Source of the DNA: Halopenitus malekzadehii
GTDB lineage: Archaea; Halobacteriota; Halobacteria; Halobacteriales; Haloferacaceae
DNA: 64,000 nucleotides
Assembly (NCBI RefSeq): GCF_900108505.1
Contig: NZ_FNWU01000008.1
Location: forward strand, 31,787 to 95,786
Reading direction: 5' to 3'
In this document: piece by piece, positions 23,549-32,119 of the stretch
Position numbering within the stretch: the stretch's first letter is position 1
How the letters are laid out: every line of letters begins with the position of its first letter
The notes under the pieces: model-generated
What the model was told of the DNA's origin: nothing
The model's database searches: none
The model's input: only the letters and a program-made list of their open reading frames with translations
Translations under genes and position numbers: made by a program

Positions 23549-26122
23549 TCACGAGCCGTCGATCGATGCCGCGGTGGCCACGGCGGCCCCGACCGCCGCG
23601 ACGTTCTCGGCGACGTCGTGGACCCGCACCAGGTCGACACCCCGTTCGGCGGCCAGGGCCGTTGCCGACACCGTCGCCGCGAGACGGTCGGGAGCATCCC
23701 CGTCAGCGGCACCGGCCGTCTCCGAGCGGGCTCTCGATCCCACTCCGTCGAACATCGACTTATGGGAGTGGCCGACGAGCACGGACGTGTCCAGCGCCCG
23801 GAACTCCCCGAGGCGGTCGAGCAGTTGGAAGCTCTCGCTCGGGTGCTTCCCGAACCCGAGACCGGGATCGACGATCACGTCCTCGCGGTCGATCCCCGCC
23901 CGTTCGGCGAGCAGGAGCCGTTCGCGAAGCTCGTCGAACACCTCGTCGACGACGTCGTCGTAGGGATACCGCTCCGCGGGATCGACCGGCGCCGAGAGGC
24001 TGTGCATCACGACGACCTGACAGCCGGCCTCGGCGACGACCGCGCGCATCCGGGCGTCGGCCAGCCCGGTGACGTCGTTCACCACGTCCGCGCCCGCCTC
24101 GAGGGCCGCGCGGGCGACCGACGGTTTCCGGGTATCGACCGACACCGTGACGTCGAGATCGGCGAGGCGCTCGATCACCGGGACGACGCGGTCGCGCTCG
24201 ACCGCCGCGGAAACGGGGTCGGCGTCGGGGCGCGTGGACTCGCCGCCCACGTCGATCACGTCCGCGCCGGCCGCGACCAGTTCGCGGCCGCGCTCGACCG
24301 CCGCAGGAACGCGGCGGTATTCGCCGCCGTCGTGGAAGGAGTCCGGCGTGACGTTGAGGATCCCCATCACCGCCGTGCCGTCGGCGTCGGTGCCCGCCTC
24401 CGATCGCGTTGCCGCGATCGACGATCCGCCGTCACCGACCGCCCCGTTCAGATCGCGATCCACCGCGGTCGCGATGGCCGACGCGAGTCGGCGATCCGCG
24501 GGCGATGACTCGCGGAGCCGGGTCAGAAACACGTCGAATCGGGCTCGCGTCCCCGAAAGTACGGTCTCAACGTGTCGGTCCGGGGCGTCGAGGCCGGAGA
24601 CGACGCCGGTACCGCCGAGGTCGTCCATCGCGTCGGCCAGCTCGTGTGCCGTCCCCTGTCGGACGTGGACGCGAACCGTCAGTCCGGAGAACCGGTCGAC
24701 GTGACGCTCGCGAGCCGACTTCGGGACGTTCGCGCTTCGCATCACCGACCGAGCGCGGGCGGGAGTGTCGGCGCGCACGACGCGTGGCGCACGCGTCCAC
24801 CGATCGCGGGCCTCCGCGACGACGTACAGCGATCCCGTGATCAGCACGCAGTCGTCCGGGTCGGCCGACGCGAGCGCGCGCTCGACCGCGTCGAGGACCG
24901 AGTCGTGGCGTTCTACGGCGTTGAGCGCGCTCGCCGCGCGATCGGTCCCGGCCACCTGGTCGAGGGCCGTCTCGAGCGTCTCGACGTCGGCGGCGCGCTC
25001 GACCGCGGGCGCAGTCAGGTGGATCCGGTCGGCGTGGGGCAGCGACCGAGCCATTCCGACGTGGTCCTTCTCGCGCACCGCGCCGAGGACGAGATGGAGG
25101 TCGTCGTGGTCGAATCGGTCGAGAGTGTCGGCAACCGTCGCGCAGGCGGCGGGGTTGTGCGCCCCGTCCAGCACCACGAGCGGCTCGGCGGAACACACCT
25201 CGAAGCGGCCCGGGACGGTCGTGTTCCGGATCCCCGCGACGACGTTCGCCGCGGTCGGTTCGACGTCGGCAAGCGCCGGTTCGCGGCCGAGTTGGGCCGC
25301 GAGAGCCGCGGCGACTCCGGCGTTGACCGCTTGATGGGCGCCGATCAGTTGCGTTCTCGTTTGGACGTCGAGATCCGGTCCCTCGATCGAGACGACGGAC
25401 GCGGGCGGGCGGCGGTCGGACGTCGCCGTCTCGGTCACGCGAACGTCGGCTGCCTCCGCGCCCGTTCCGGCGTCCCGGCCGACGGTGACGACGTCGGTCA
25501 CCTCGCGGATCGCGGCGAGAGCATCCCCGGTGGCGCCGGTGACCAGTGGCACGTCGGCGGGCGCGACCTGCGCGAGATCGCGGGCGATCGTCGGCAGGTC
25601 CTCGCCCAGCACGTCCGTGTGCTCGTGGCTCACGGACGTGACCGCGGCCGCGACCGGATCGACGACGCTCGTGGCGTCGTAGCGCCCGCCGATCCCGACC
25701 TCGAGCACCGCGATGTCGACGTCACGCCGGTCGAAATGCCACAGAGCGAGCCCGGTGAACGCCTCGAAGAACGTCGGCTCGGTGCCGTCCGGCGCGGCCG
25801 CGACCGCATCCACCCACTTGTCGGCGACGAATCGGACGATCTCCCGCTCCGGGATCCGCCGCCCGTTCACCCGGATCCGGTCCCGAAGGTCGTTCAGATC
25901 GGGCGAGGTGTACAAGCCGACGTCGGCGCCCGCCTCCCGGAGCACGCGGGCCAGGACGCGCGCGGTGCTGCCCTTGCCGTTCGAGCCGGCGACCTGCACG
26001 GCCGGGACCGCCGTTTGGGGGTCGCCGAGTCGCGCCAGCAGGGAGGCGGTCGCATCCGTCCCCAGGTCGGGGCGAAGATGCGGCAGTTCCTCCAGGGCGG
26101 CGACCGCCTCGTGGTACTCCAT
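23549..26122 (-). CDS. folCP: Folylpolyglutamate synthase / dihydropteroate synthase fusion
   Basis: An 857-residue fusion. Residues 1-420 are FolC (ATP-binding AGSNGKGSTARV, HEHTDVLG, VLDGAHNPAA), which adds glutamates to folates. Residues 595-857 are FolP (MGILNVTPDSFHDGG, DVGGESTRP, VSVDTRKPSVARAALE), which joins pABA and pterin pyrophosphate. A 160-residue linker with its own folded look (LTVRVHVRQGTAHELADAM) lies between. This fusion is known in haloarchaea. It fits the tetrahydrofolate-centred block. The ATG at 26120-26122 is preferred over an ORF start 23 codons upstream. Confidence 0.93.
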   Translation of the reverse strand: MEYHEAVAALEELPHLRPDLGTDATASLLARLGDPQTAVPAVQVAGSNGKGSTARVLARVLREAGADVGLYTSPDLNDLRDRIRVNGRRIPEREIVRFVADKWVDAVAAAPDGTEPTFFEAFTGLALWHFDRRDVDIAVLEVGIGGRYDATSVVDPVAAAVTSVSHEHTDVLGEDLPTIARDLAQVAPADVPLVTGATGDALAAIREVTDVVTVGRDAGTGAEAADVRVTETATSDRRPPASVVSIEGPDLDVQTRTQLIGAHQAVNAGVAAALAAQLGREPALADVEPTAANVVAGIRNTTVPGRFEVCSAEPLVVLDGAHNPAACATVADTLDRFDHDDLHLVLGAVREKDHVGMARSLPHADRIHLTAPAVERAADVETLETALDQVAGTDRAASALNAVERHDSVLDAVERALASADPDDCVLITGSLYVVAEARDRWTRAPRVVRADTPARARSVMRSANVPKSARERHVDRFSGLTVRVHVRQGTAHELADAMDDLGGTGVVSGLDAPDRHVETVLSGTRARFDVFLTRLRESSPADRRLASAIATAVDRDLNGAVGDGGSSIAATRSEAGTDADGTAVMGILNVTPDSFHDGGEYRRVPAAVERGRELVAAGADVIDVGGESTRPDADPVSAAVERDRVVPVIERLADLDVTVSVDTRKPSVARAALEAGADVVNDVTGLADARMRAVVAEAGCQVVVMHSLSAPVDPAERYPYDDVVDEVFDELRERLLLAERAGIDREDVIVDPGLGFGKHPSESFQLLDRLGEFRALDTSVLVGHSHKSMFDGVGSRARSETAGAADGDAPDRLAATVSATALAAERGVDLVRVHDVAENVAAVGAAVATAASIDGS

Positions 26123-26392
26123 ACGGGAGCGGTCCGTGCGGTCGCCAGTAAAGACTCCGCCGCGCGGCCGTTCCACCGAGCCGGAGCACAACGTGTCAGT
26201 TATATGGTTTGTGTGGCTTCGATTCGGTCGTCGTACGGAACGATCGGGGACGGATCATCGGGGTGACGTCACGTATGGATCCGATCGAGCCGGAATCGGT
26301 GCGTTTCGAACGCGCCGGTAACTATGACTACTGATATTTCTGATACGTATGGGAAGTATTGATAACGCGCACGCCGGAACGATTCGAACACG

Positions 26393-28117
26393 ATGGCACC
26401 TGACACGGACGCCGAGGACGACGCGTCGTTCCCGACCGACTACGAGATCGCCGACGCGGCCGAGACCGAACACATCGCCGACGTCGTCGAACCGTTCGGG
26501 CTCGACCGGGAGGATCTCGAGCTCCACGGGGAGGACAAAGCGAAGGTACGTCTCGACGCGATCGAGGAGACCGTCGCCGAGCACGAGGCAGACGGCAAGC
26601 TCGTGCTCGTCACCGGTATGACGCCGACGCCGCTCGGGGAGGGCAAGACCGTCACGACGGTCGGGCTCGGACAGGCCTTCAACCGGATCGGCAAGGACGC
26701 GCTGGTGGCGATCCGCGAGCCCTCGCTCGGACCGGTCTTCGGCGTCAAGGGCGGCGCCGCCGGCGGCGGCTACTCGCAGGTGCTCCCGATGGAGGACATC
26801 AACCTCCACTTCACCGGCGACCTCCACGCGCTCACGGCCGCGCACAACCTCATCTCGACGATGCTTGATAACCACATCAAGCAGGGCAACGAGCTCGACG
26901 TCGCGGTCAACTGGGTCAATTGGCCGCGCGCGATGGACATGAACGACCGCGTCCTGCGCGAGACCGTGATCGGCCTCGGCGGCGACGTGACCGGCGTCCC
27001 CCGCGAGGACGGGTTCATCCTCACGGCCGCCTCGGAACTGATGGCGGTGCTGTGTCTGGCCGACAGCCTCGCGGACCTCAAGGAGCGCGTGGCCCGGATC
27101 ATCGTCGCCTACGACGGCGACGGCGACCCGATCACCGTCGACGACATCGACGCCACGGGGGCGGTCACGATCCTCCTCAAGGACGCGATCAAGCCGAACG
27201 TCGTCCAGACGATCGAGGGGACGCCCGCGTTCGTTCACGGCGGCCCCTTCGCCAACATCGCCCACGGCACCAACTCCCTGATGGCCGACCGGCTCGCCTC
27301 CCACCTCTCGGAGTACCTCGTGACCGAGGCCGGCTTCGGGTCCGACCTCGGCGCCGAGAAGTTCATGAACATCGTCTGCCGGTTCGGCGAGATGGAGCCG
27401 GACGCGGTCACCCTCGTGGCCTCCGTCCGGGCGCTGAAGTACCACGGGCAGGATATGTGGCCGCCCGAACTCGACGAGCTCGAGGACGAGGACGTCGCGG
27501 CGGTCGAGCGCGGCTTCGAGAACCTCGACAAACACGTTCGGAACCTCCAGCAGTTCGGCGTCCCGGTCGTCGTGGCGATAAACCGGTTCCCCGGCGACAC
27601 CGACGCCGAGGTACAGGCGGTGGTCGACCACTGCGAGGAGGATCTGGGGGTCCGCGTCTCGGAGTCGACCGTCTTCAGCGACGGCGGCGCGGGCGGGGAG
27701 GACCTCGCCGAGAAGCTCGTGGACGCCGCCGAGTCGGACTCCGACTTCGAGTACCTCTATGAGGCCGACGTCCCGATCACGGAGAAGATCGAGACGATCG
27801 CCACGGAGATCTACGGCGCCGACGGCGTGGAGTACCACGGCGACGCCGAGGAGGACATCGAACGACTCACCGACCTCGGGTTCGACGACATGCCGGTCTG
27901 TATGTCCAAGACGTTCCACTCGCTCAGCGACGACCCGAGCCGCAAGGGCGCGCCCGAGGACTGGACCCTGGAGGTGACCGAGGTCTACCCGTCGACCGGC
28001 GCCGGGTTCCTCGTCGTGCTCACCGGCGACGTCCTCACGCTGCCCGGCCTGCCGGCCGAGCCCGCGGCCGCCGGCATGGACATCGACGAGGACGGCACGA
28101 TCTCGGGGCTGTTCTGA
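26393..28117 (+). CDS. fhs: Formate-tetrahydrofolate ligase
   Basis: This enzyme makes 10-formyl-tetrahydrofolate from formate, ATP and tetrahydrofolate, or runs in reverse to make ATP and formate when C1 units are oxidised. The 574-residue protein has the nucleotide loop TPTPLGEGKTVTTVGLGQA, then REPSLGPVFGVKGGAAGGG and FTGDLHALTAAHNLI, plus the conserved GGPFANIAHGTNS. It runs full length to YPSTGAGFLVVLTGDVLTLPGLP. FolD is not in the window. It sits between folCP and ridA. Confidence 0.95.
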   Translation: MAPDTDAEDDASFPTDYEIADAAETEHIADVVEPFGLDREDLELHGEDKAKVRLDAIEETVAEHEADGKLVLVTGMTPTPLGEGKTVTTVGLGQAFNRIGKDALVAIREPSLGPVFGVKGGAAGGGYSQVLPMEDINLHFTGDLHALTAAHNLISTMLDNHIKQGNELDVAVNWVNWPRAMDMNDRVLRETVIGLGGDVTGVPREDGFILTAASELMAVLCLADSLADLKERVARIIVAYDGDGDPITVDDIDATGAVTILLKDAIKPNVVQTIEGTPAFVHGGPFANIAHGTNSLMADRLASHLSEYLVTEAGFGSDLGAEKFMNIVCRFGEMEPDAVTLVASVRALKYHGQDMWPPELDELEDEDVAAVERGFENLDKHVRNLQQFGVPVVVAINRFPGDTDAEVQAVVDHCEEDLGVRVSESTVFSDGGAGGEDLAEKLVDAAESDSDFEYLYEADVPITEKIETIATEIYGADGVEYHGDAEEDIERLTDLGFDDMPVCMSKTFHSLSDDPSRKGAPEDWTLEVTEVYPSTGAGFLVVLTGDVLTLPGLPAEPAAAGMDIDEDGTISGLF

Positions 28118-28152
28118 GCCAGGCGGCCGCAACCGGGCGATCGTCTCCTGCG

Positions 28153-28464
28153 TCAGTCCGAATCCGAACGGTTCGGGTCGTCGGCTGTCTCGAGCGCGTC
28201 CTCGAGCTCCGCGACCGTTCCCTCGAGCGACTCGACCCGGTTCCGGAGGGTCTCGTTCTCGCGGGCGAGGTGCGTGAGTGTGTCGTCGATCCGCGCCAGT
28301 TCGTCGGTGATCTCGATGAAGGCGAAGCCGGCACCGAGCCCGATAAGCAGGCCGATGACGCCCGCCGAGAGGAAGCCGGCGACCGCGGCGACGAGGAGCA
28401 CGATCGCGTCGATCACGTCCTGACCGTCGATCGGAACCCCGATCAGGGGGAGGGCAAGGGGCAT
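28153..28464 (-). CDS. Small membrane-anchored coiled-coil protein
   Basis: A 103-residue protein with one or two hydrophobic N-terminal segments (IDAIVLLVAAVAGFLSAG and VIGLLIGLGAGFAFIEI), a heptad-like coiled coil (LARENETLRNRVESLEGTV) and an acidic tail. A TATA element (ggtttttaagg on the minus strand, about 28489-28499) sits 27 bases before the ATG. The function is unknown; it is convergent with fhs. Confidence 0.65.
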   Translation of the reverse strand: MPLALPLIGVPIDGQDVIDAIVLLVAAVAGFLSAGVIGLLIGLGAGFAFIEITDELARIDDTLTHLARENETLRNRVESLEGTVAELEDALETADDPNRSDSD

Positions 28465-28576
28465 ACCGCGTTGGCCTCCGTCGCGAAGTTCCTTAAAAAC
28501 CGTGTCGAGTGGGTTCCGCTCCGCTCGTCGTTGCCCCCTCGCTGACGACGGTCACCCGACGATCGTCGTCGCGCGA

Positions 28577-28957
28577 TCAGCTCGCGTCGGCGACGACCTC
28601 GATCTCCAGGGCTGCTCCCTTCGGAACGGCGCCGACCTCGACCGCGCTTCGGGCCGGTGGCTCCTCCTCGAAGTGGGCGCCGTAGGTCTCGTTCATCTCC
28701 TCGAAGTCGTCGATGTCGCCGAGGTAGATCGTCGTCTTGAGCACGTCCTCGAGGCCGAGTCCCTCGGACTCGAGGATCGCCTCGACGTTGGCGAGACAGC
28801 GCTCGGTCTGGACCGAGACCGGCTCGTCGTCCAACAGCTCGCCATCCGGCGTCAGGGGGAGCTGGCCGGCCGTGAACAGGAGGTCGCCGTTCGTCGTCGC
28901 CTGGCTATACGCGCCGACCGCGGCGGCGGCGTCGTCGGTGCTGACGAGTCGCTTCAT
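28577..28957 (-). CDS. ridA: RidA-family imine/enamine deaminase
   Basis: A 126-residue trimer-forming protein that hydrolyses reactive enamines and imines made by PLP enzymes such as threonine ammonia-lyase. Motifs include VGAYSQATTNGDLLFTAGQL, LANVEAILESEGLGLEDVLK, and PPARSAVEVGAVPKGAALEI with the conserved Arg. The start at 28955-28957 (MKRLVST) fits family length. Its presence fits ilvA nearby and imine intermediates from amine oxidation. Confidence 0.92.
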   Translation of the reverse strand: MKRLVSTDDAAAAVGAYSQATTNGDLLFTAGQLPLTPDGELLDDEPVSVQTERCLANVEAILESEGLGLEDVLKTTIYLGDIDDFEEMNETYGAHFEEEPPARSAVEVGAVPKGAALEIEVVADAS

Positions 28958-29170
28958 ACGCTCCCGGATCGAACCTCCCGGTGCAAATACGTACCGTTCG
29001 CTCGCCGCGAGCCCGCCCCACGCTCGATCGGAATCCACAACATATCAATATATTATTATTTCGTTGAACAACGGTTTTCAATGTTCGATTCGACGGAGGA
29101 TGGAAAAATATCGACGGACTGCAACGTGTTCGTCCGGACTTTCGGATCGAACCGACGCGATCGCGTAAAC

Positions 29171-29180
29171 CCTTATAAGT
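29171..29180 (+). promoter_or_regulatory. TATA element deciding the MttB-like start
   Basis: ccttataagt is centred about 27 bases before the GTG at 29203. An in-frame TTG at 29197 would lie upstream of the expected transcription start, so the GTG is preferred. Confidence 0.5.
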
Positions 29181-29202
29181 CGCTGTTGAAAACACGTTGA
29201 CA

Positions 29203-30690
29203 GTGTCTCGCTTCCACACAGGGCCCTCGGCCGGGATGTCGATCGACCCGTTCGGCGAGGCGGGGATCGAGGCCGTTCACGAGGCGTCGATCCGCGTCCT
29301 CGAGGAGCTCGGCATCCAACTGGACCACGAGCGGGCCCGTGCGGTGCTGCGGGACCACGGGGCCGCGGTCACCGCGGACGACGTCGTCCGGATCCCGCGG
29401 GATCTCGTGGCCGAGGCGGTCAAGCAAGCGCCGGCATCGTTCACGCTCCACGCCCGGAACCCGGACCACGACGTCGTCGTGGGTGGCGAGGGACCGCCGG
29501 TCCGGGCTCCGAGCTACGGTCCCGCGACGATCCACACGGCGGCCGACGGGCGACGCGACGCCCGCCTCGCCGACTACGAACGGCTCACGCGGCTCGCGCA
29601 GGCGACCGACGTCATCACCTGTGCGGGGTATCACCTCTGTCAACCTGCCGACGTCGACCGCAGCGATCGCCACCTCGCGATGCTCGATCGGTCGCTGACG
29701 CTGTCGGACAAGCCCGTTCTCGGGCCGACGTACGGCGCCGAGCGCGCCCGCGAGGGGCTCGAACTCGTGGGGATCGCGACCGACGATCCGGACCTGTCGC
29801 GACCGGTGGTCGCCGGGCTGATCAACACGGTGCCGCCGCGACGCATCGGGACGGACATGCTCGCGGGGTTGTTGGCCTATGCGGACCGTCGACAGCCGCT
29901 CGTGGTCTCCTCGTTCACGATGGCCGGCGCCTCCGGCCCGCCGACGTTGGCGGCCGCGATGGCGCAGGCGAACGCGGAGAACCTCGCGGCGATCACGCTG
30001 GCGCAGCTGGTGGCACCGGGAACGCCGGTCGTCTACGGCGTTCCGTCGGCGGTCGTCGACGACCGGTACGGATCGCTGTCGATCGGCGGCCCCGAGTCCG
30101 CGCTGTTCGCCGCCTTCGCCGGCCGGATGGCGGCCCGCTACGGGCTGCCCTCCCGCGGCGGCGGAAGCCTCTCGGACGCCAAGCGGGTCGGCCACCAGAG
30201 CGGCTTCGAGTCGACTCTCGTCGGCGCTGCAACCGCGCTCGGCGGGGTCGACTTCGTCCTCAACGCCGCGGGCATCCTCGAGTCCTACTCGGCCGTCTCC
30301 CCGGAGAAGTTCGTCCTCGATTGCGAGACGATCCGGGCGATCGACCGGCTTCGAGAGGGGATCAGGGTCGACGCGGAGACGCTCTCGCTCGACCGGCTCG
30401 CCGCGGTCGACCCCGGGGGACACTTCCTCGAGGACCTCGAGCCCGAGTCGGCGGCGAATCCGCGATTTTATCGGTCCGCCGTCGTCGACAAGCGGTCCCA
30501 CGAGGCGTGGGCCGACGACGGGGCGCGGACGGCGTTCGAGTCCGCGACCGATCGGGTCCGGACGCTGCAGGAGTCCTACGATCGGCCCCCGATGAACGAG
30601 GAAATCGCCCGCGACGTGGCGGCGTACGTCGACGATCGGACCGATCTGGAGCCGATCGCGGCGACCGACGGCGAGCGAACGGGACGGTAG
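29203..30690 (+). CDS. MttB-family (trimethylamine/betaine-type) methyltransferase, non-pyrrolysine
   Basis: A 495-residue TIM-barrel protein of the trimethylamine methyltransferase family. The C-terminal motif RGGGSLSDAKRVGHQSGFES followed by LGGVDFVLNAAGILES is diagnostic. The frame has no internal amber codon, so it belongs to the non-pyrrolysine branch that includes MtgB (glycine betaine to corrinoid protein). The usual partner corrinoid protein (MttC/MtgC) and MtgA are absent from the window. The GTG start follows a TATA box. An ArsR-type regulator follows. A 26-bp tandem repeat straddles its TAG stop codon. The substrate is inferred to be betaine, trimethylamine or a related methylated compound. 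Confidence 0.88.
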   Translation: MSRFHTGPSAGMSIDPFGEAGIEAVHEASIRVLEELGIQLDHERARAVLRDHGAAVTADDVVRIPRDLVAEAVKQAPASFTLHARNPDHDVVVGGEGPPVRAPSYGPATIHTAADGRRDARLADYERLTRLAQATDVITCAGYHLCQPADVDRSDRHLAMLDRSLTLSDKPVLGPTYGAERAREGLELVGIATDDPDLSRPVVAGLINTVPPRRIGTDMLAGLLAYADRRQPLVVSSFTMAGASGPPTLAAAMAQANAENLAAITLAQLVAPGTPVVYGVPSAVVDDRYGSLSIGGPESALFAAFAGRMAARYGLPSRGGGSLSDAKRVGHQSGFESTLVGAATALGGVDFVLNAAGILESYSAVSPEKFVLDCETIRAIDRLREGIRVDAETLSLDRLAAVDPGGHFLEDLEPESAANPRFYRSAVVDKRSHEAWADDGARTAFESATDRVRTLQESYDRPPMNEEIARDVAAYVDDRTDLEPIAATDGERTGR

Positions 30691-30747
30691 TCGGCGGCGA
30701 GCGAACGGGACGGTAGTCGGCGGCGAGCGAACGTGGCGGTAACCGGC
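30670..30747. repeat. 26-bp tandem repeat across the MttB-like stop codon
   Basis: The unit ggcgagcgaacgggacggta plus gtcggc starts at 30670, 30696 and 30722; the third copy diverges after 12 bases. The first copy contains the last seven codons and the TAG stop of the MttB-like gene; the others lie downstream. A unit of 26 is not a multiple of three. Confidence 0.9.
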
Positions 30748-30776
30748 GGATCGACGATCCGGATTCCGATGCGTGT

Positions 30777-30787
30777 GCTTATATACG
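30777..30787 (+). promoter_or_regulatory. TATA element deciding the ArsR-type regulator start
   Basis: gcttatatacg is centred 27 bases before the ATG at 30809, showing a separate leaderless promoter for the regulator and excluding an in-frame ATG at 30773. Confidence 0.55.
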
Positions 30788-30808
30788 ACGATCACTAACC
30801 TTACGTCA

Positions 30809-31510
30809 ATGGACTCCGCGGTGTTGCTCGATCTCCTCGGCAACGAGAACCGTCGACGCATCCTCCGCCTGCTTTCGAAGAAGTCCTGTTACGTGACGGA
30901 GATCTCCGAATATCTGGGCGTCAGCCCGAAGGCCGTGATCGACCACCTCCGGAAGCTGGAGGAGGCCGGCCTCATCGAGTCGACGACCGACGAGAAACGC
31001 CGCAAGTACTTCCACATCTCCCGCAGCCTCCGGCTCGAGGTCAACGTCTCACCGTACGGGTTCGGCGCCAAGAGCGCCTATCCGGCGAGTCCCGGGCTGG
31101 ACATGTCGGGGCGGTGTCCCCACCTCTCGATCGAGATCGATCCCACGGAGCCGACGGCGTCGGAGGACGGAGCGACGGATCCCACGGCCATCGAGGAGTC
31201 GGCCGAGTTGGCCGACCTCGCGATGGAATACGACCGGCTTCGGGATCTCGACCGGGAACTCTCGCTGGCACAACGATGGGTTCACGGCCGCATCGAGGCC
31301 GTTCTCTCGCGGATCGACGACCGGTTCGGCCTCGACGCCGACAGCCAGTTCTACGTCGAGGTCATCGCTGCGGTGATCGAGACCGACGGGACGCCGGAGG
31401 CGGTCGCTTCCGAGGTCGGGACCTCGACGGACGTGATCGACGACGTCCTCTCCCGGCTCCACGGCGCCGGGTTGCTCTCGCGTGACGGCGATCGGTTCTC
31501 GGTTCGGTGA
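30809..31510 (+). CDS. ArsR-type winged-helix regulator
   Basis: A 233-residue transcription factor. The N-terminal winged helix is clear (LLGNENRRRILRLLSKKSCY, VTEISEYLGVSPKAVIDHLR, KLEEAGLIES), followed by a linker, and a second helical region near the C-terminus (AVASEVGTSTDVIDDVLSRL) that also looks like a helix-turn-helix. No metal-binding Cys cluster is seen, so it probably senses an organic ligand or works with a partner. Its position just after the MttB-like gene suggests local control of the methyl-compound genes. Confidence 0.85.
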   Translation: MDSAVLLDLLGNENRRRILRLLSKKSCYVTEISEYLGVSPKAVIDHLRKLEEAGLIESTTDEKRRKYFHISRSLRLEVNVSPYGFGAKSAYPASPGLDMSGRCPHLSIEIDPTEPTASEDGATDPTAIEESAELADLAMEYDRLRDLDRELSLAQRWVHGRIEAVLSRIDDRFGLDADSQFYVEVIAAVIETDGTPEAVASEVGTSTDVIDDVLSRLHGAGLLSRDGDRFSVR

Positions 31511-31526
31511 TCGCTCCGTCCGGTGA

Positions 31527-31994
31527 TCAGCCGCCGATATCGCGTGTGAGTCCGTCGCGGAGATCGCGGCCGAAGTAGTACCCGCCGATCGACAGGACCA
31601 CGCCGAGCACCGCACCGAATCCGGCGACGCCGACGCCGTACTCCCCCAGAAATCGGACCCCGACCGGGAGAAAGCCGACGGTGAGAAGCCCGAGAAGGGC
31701 CGTGGCCGCGCCGATGAGGAGTCCAGCCAGCCCCGTCTCCAGGTACCGTCGGTCGGCGAGGACCGCGCCGAGCAGGAACGCCGTGCCGGCGATCCCGACC
31801 GCCCGGCCCAGGGTCCCCCCGACGATCGGAACCATCCCTCCGAGGAACCCGCCGACCGCAAGGGCGAGCGCGGCGACCGCGAAGGCACGCACGCCGAACA
31901 GCCGGCCGCGCATTCCGATCCGGGACCGGCCGCCCGCCGCCCCCCGTTCGTCGGTGCCCTCGGCTGGCGGATCGACGTCGATGGAGGTATCCAT
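31527..31994 (-). CDS. Gly-rich polytopic membrane protein
   Basis: A 155-residue protein with a hydrophilic start (MDTSIDVDPPAEGTDERG) and about four hydrophobic, Gly-rich segments, for example AFAVAALALAVGGFLGGMV and GVAGFGAVLGVVLSIGGYYF. The ATG at 31992-31994 gives a sensible N-terminus; a longer ORF adds 27 residues without support. The function is unknown. Confidence 0.6.
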   Translation of the reverse strand: MDTSIDVDPPAEGTDERGAAGGRSRIGMRGRLFGVRAFAVAALALAVGGFLGGMVPIVGGTLGRAVGIAGTAFLLGAVLADRRYLETGLAGLLIGAATALLGLLTVGFLPVGVRFLGEYGVGVAGFGAVLGVVLSIGGYYFGRDLRDGLTRDIGG

Positions 31995-32119
31995 ACGTCC
32001 GGTTCGGCCGGTATCGTCTTGGCTCTTGTGCCGGGCGAGCGACGCGGTGGCCATATGCACGTCGGACCCCAGCACCCGGCGATCGCGCCGGTGTCACGTC
32101 GTCGCCCGGTCCGACACCC

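Noticed and set aside
30688..30690. The TAG stop of the MttB-like gene as a pyrrolysine codon
   Set aside because: The family's pyrrolysine lies in the barrel, far from the C-terminus; read-through here gives repeat-derived sequence, and haloarchaea are not known to use pyrrolysine.
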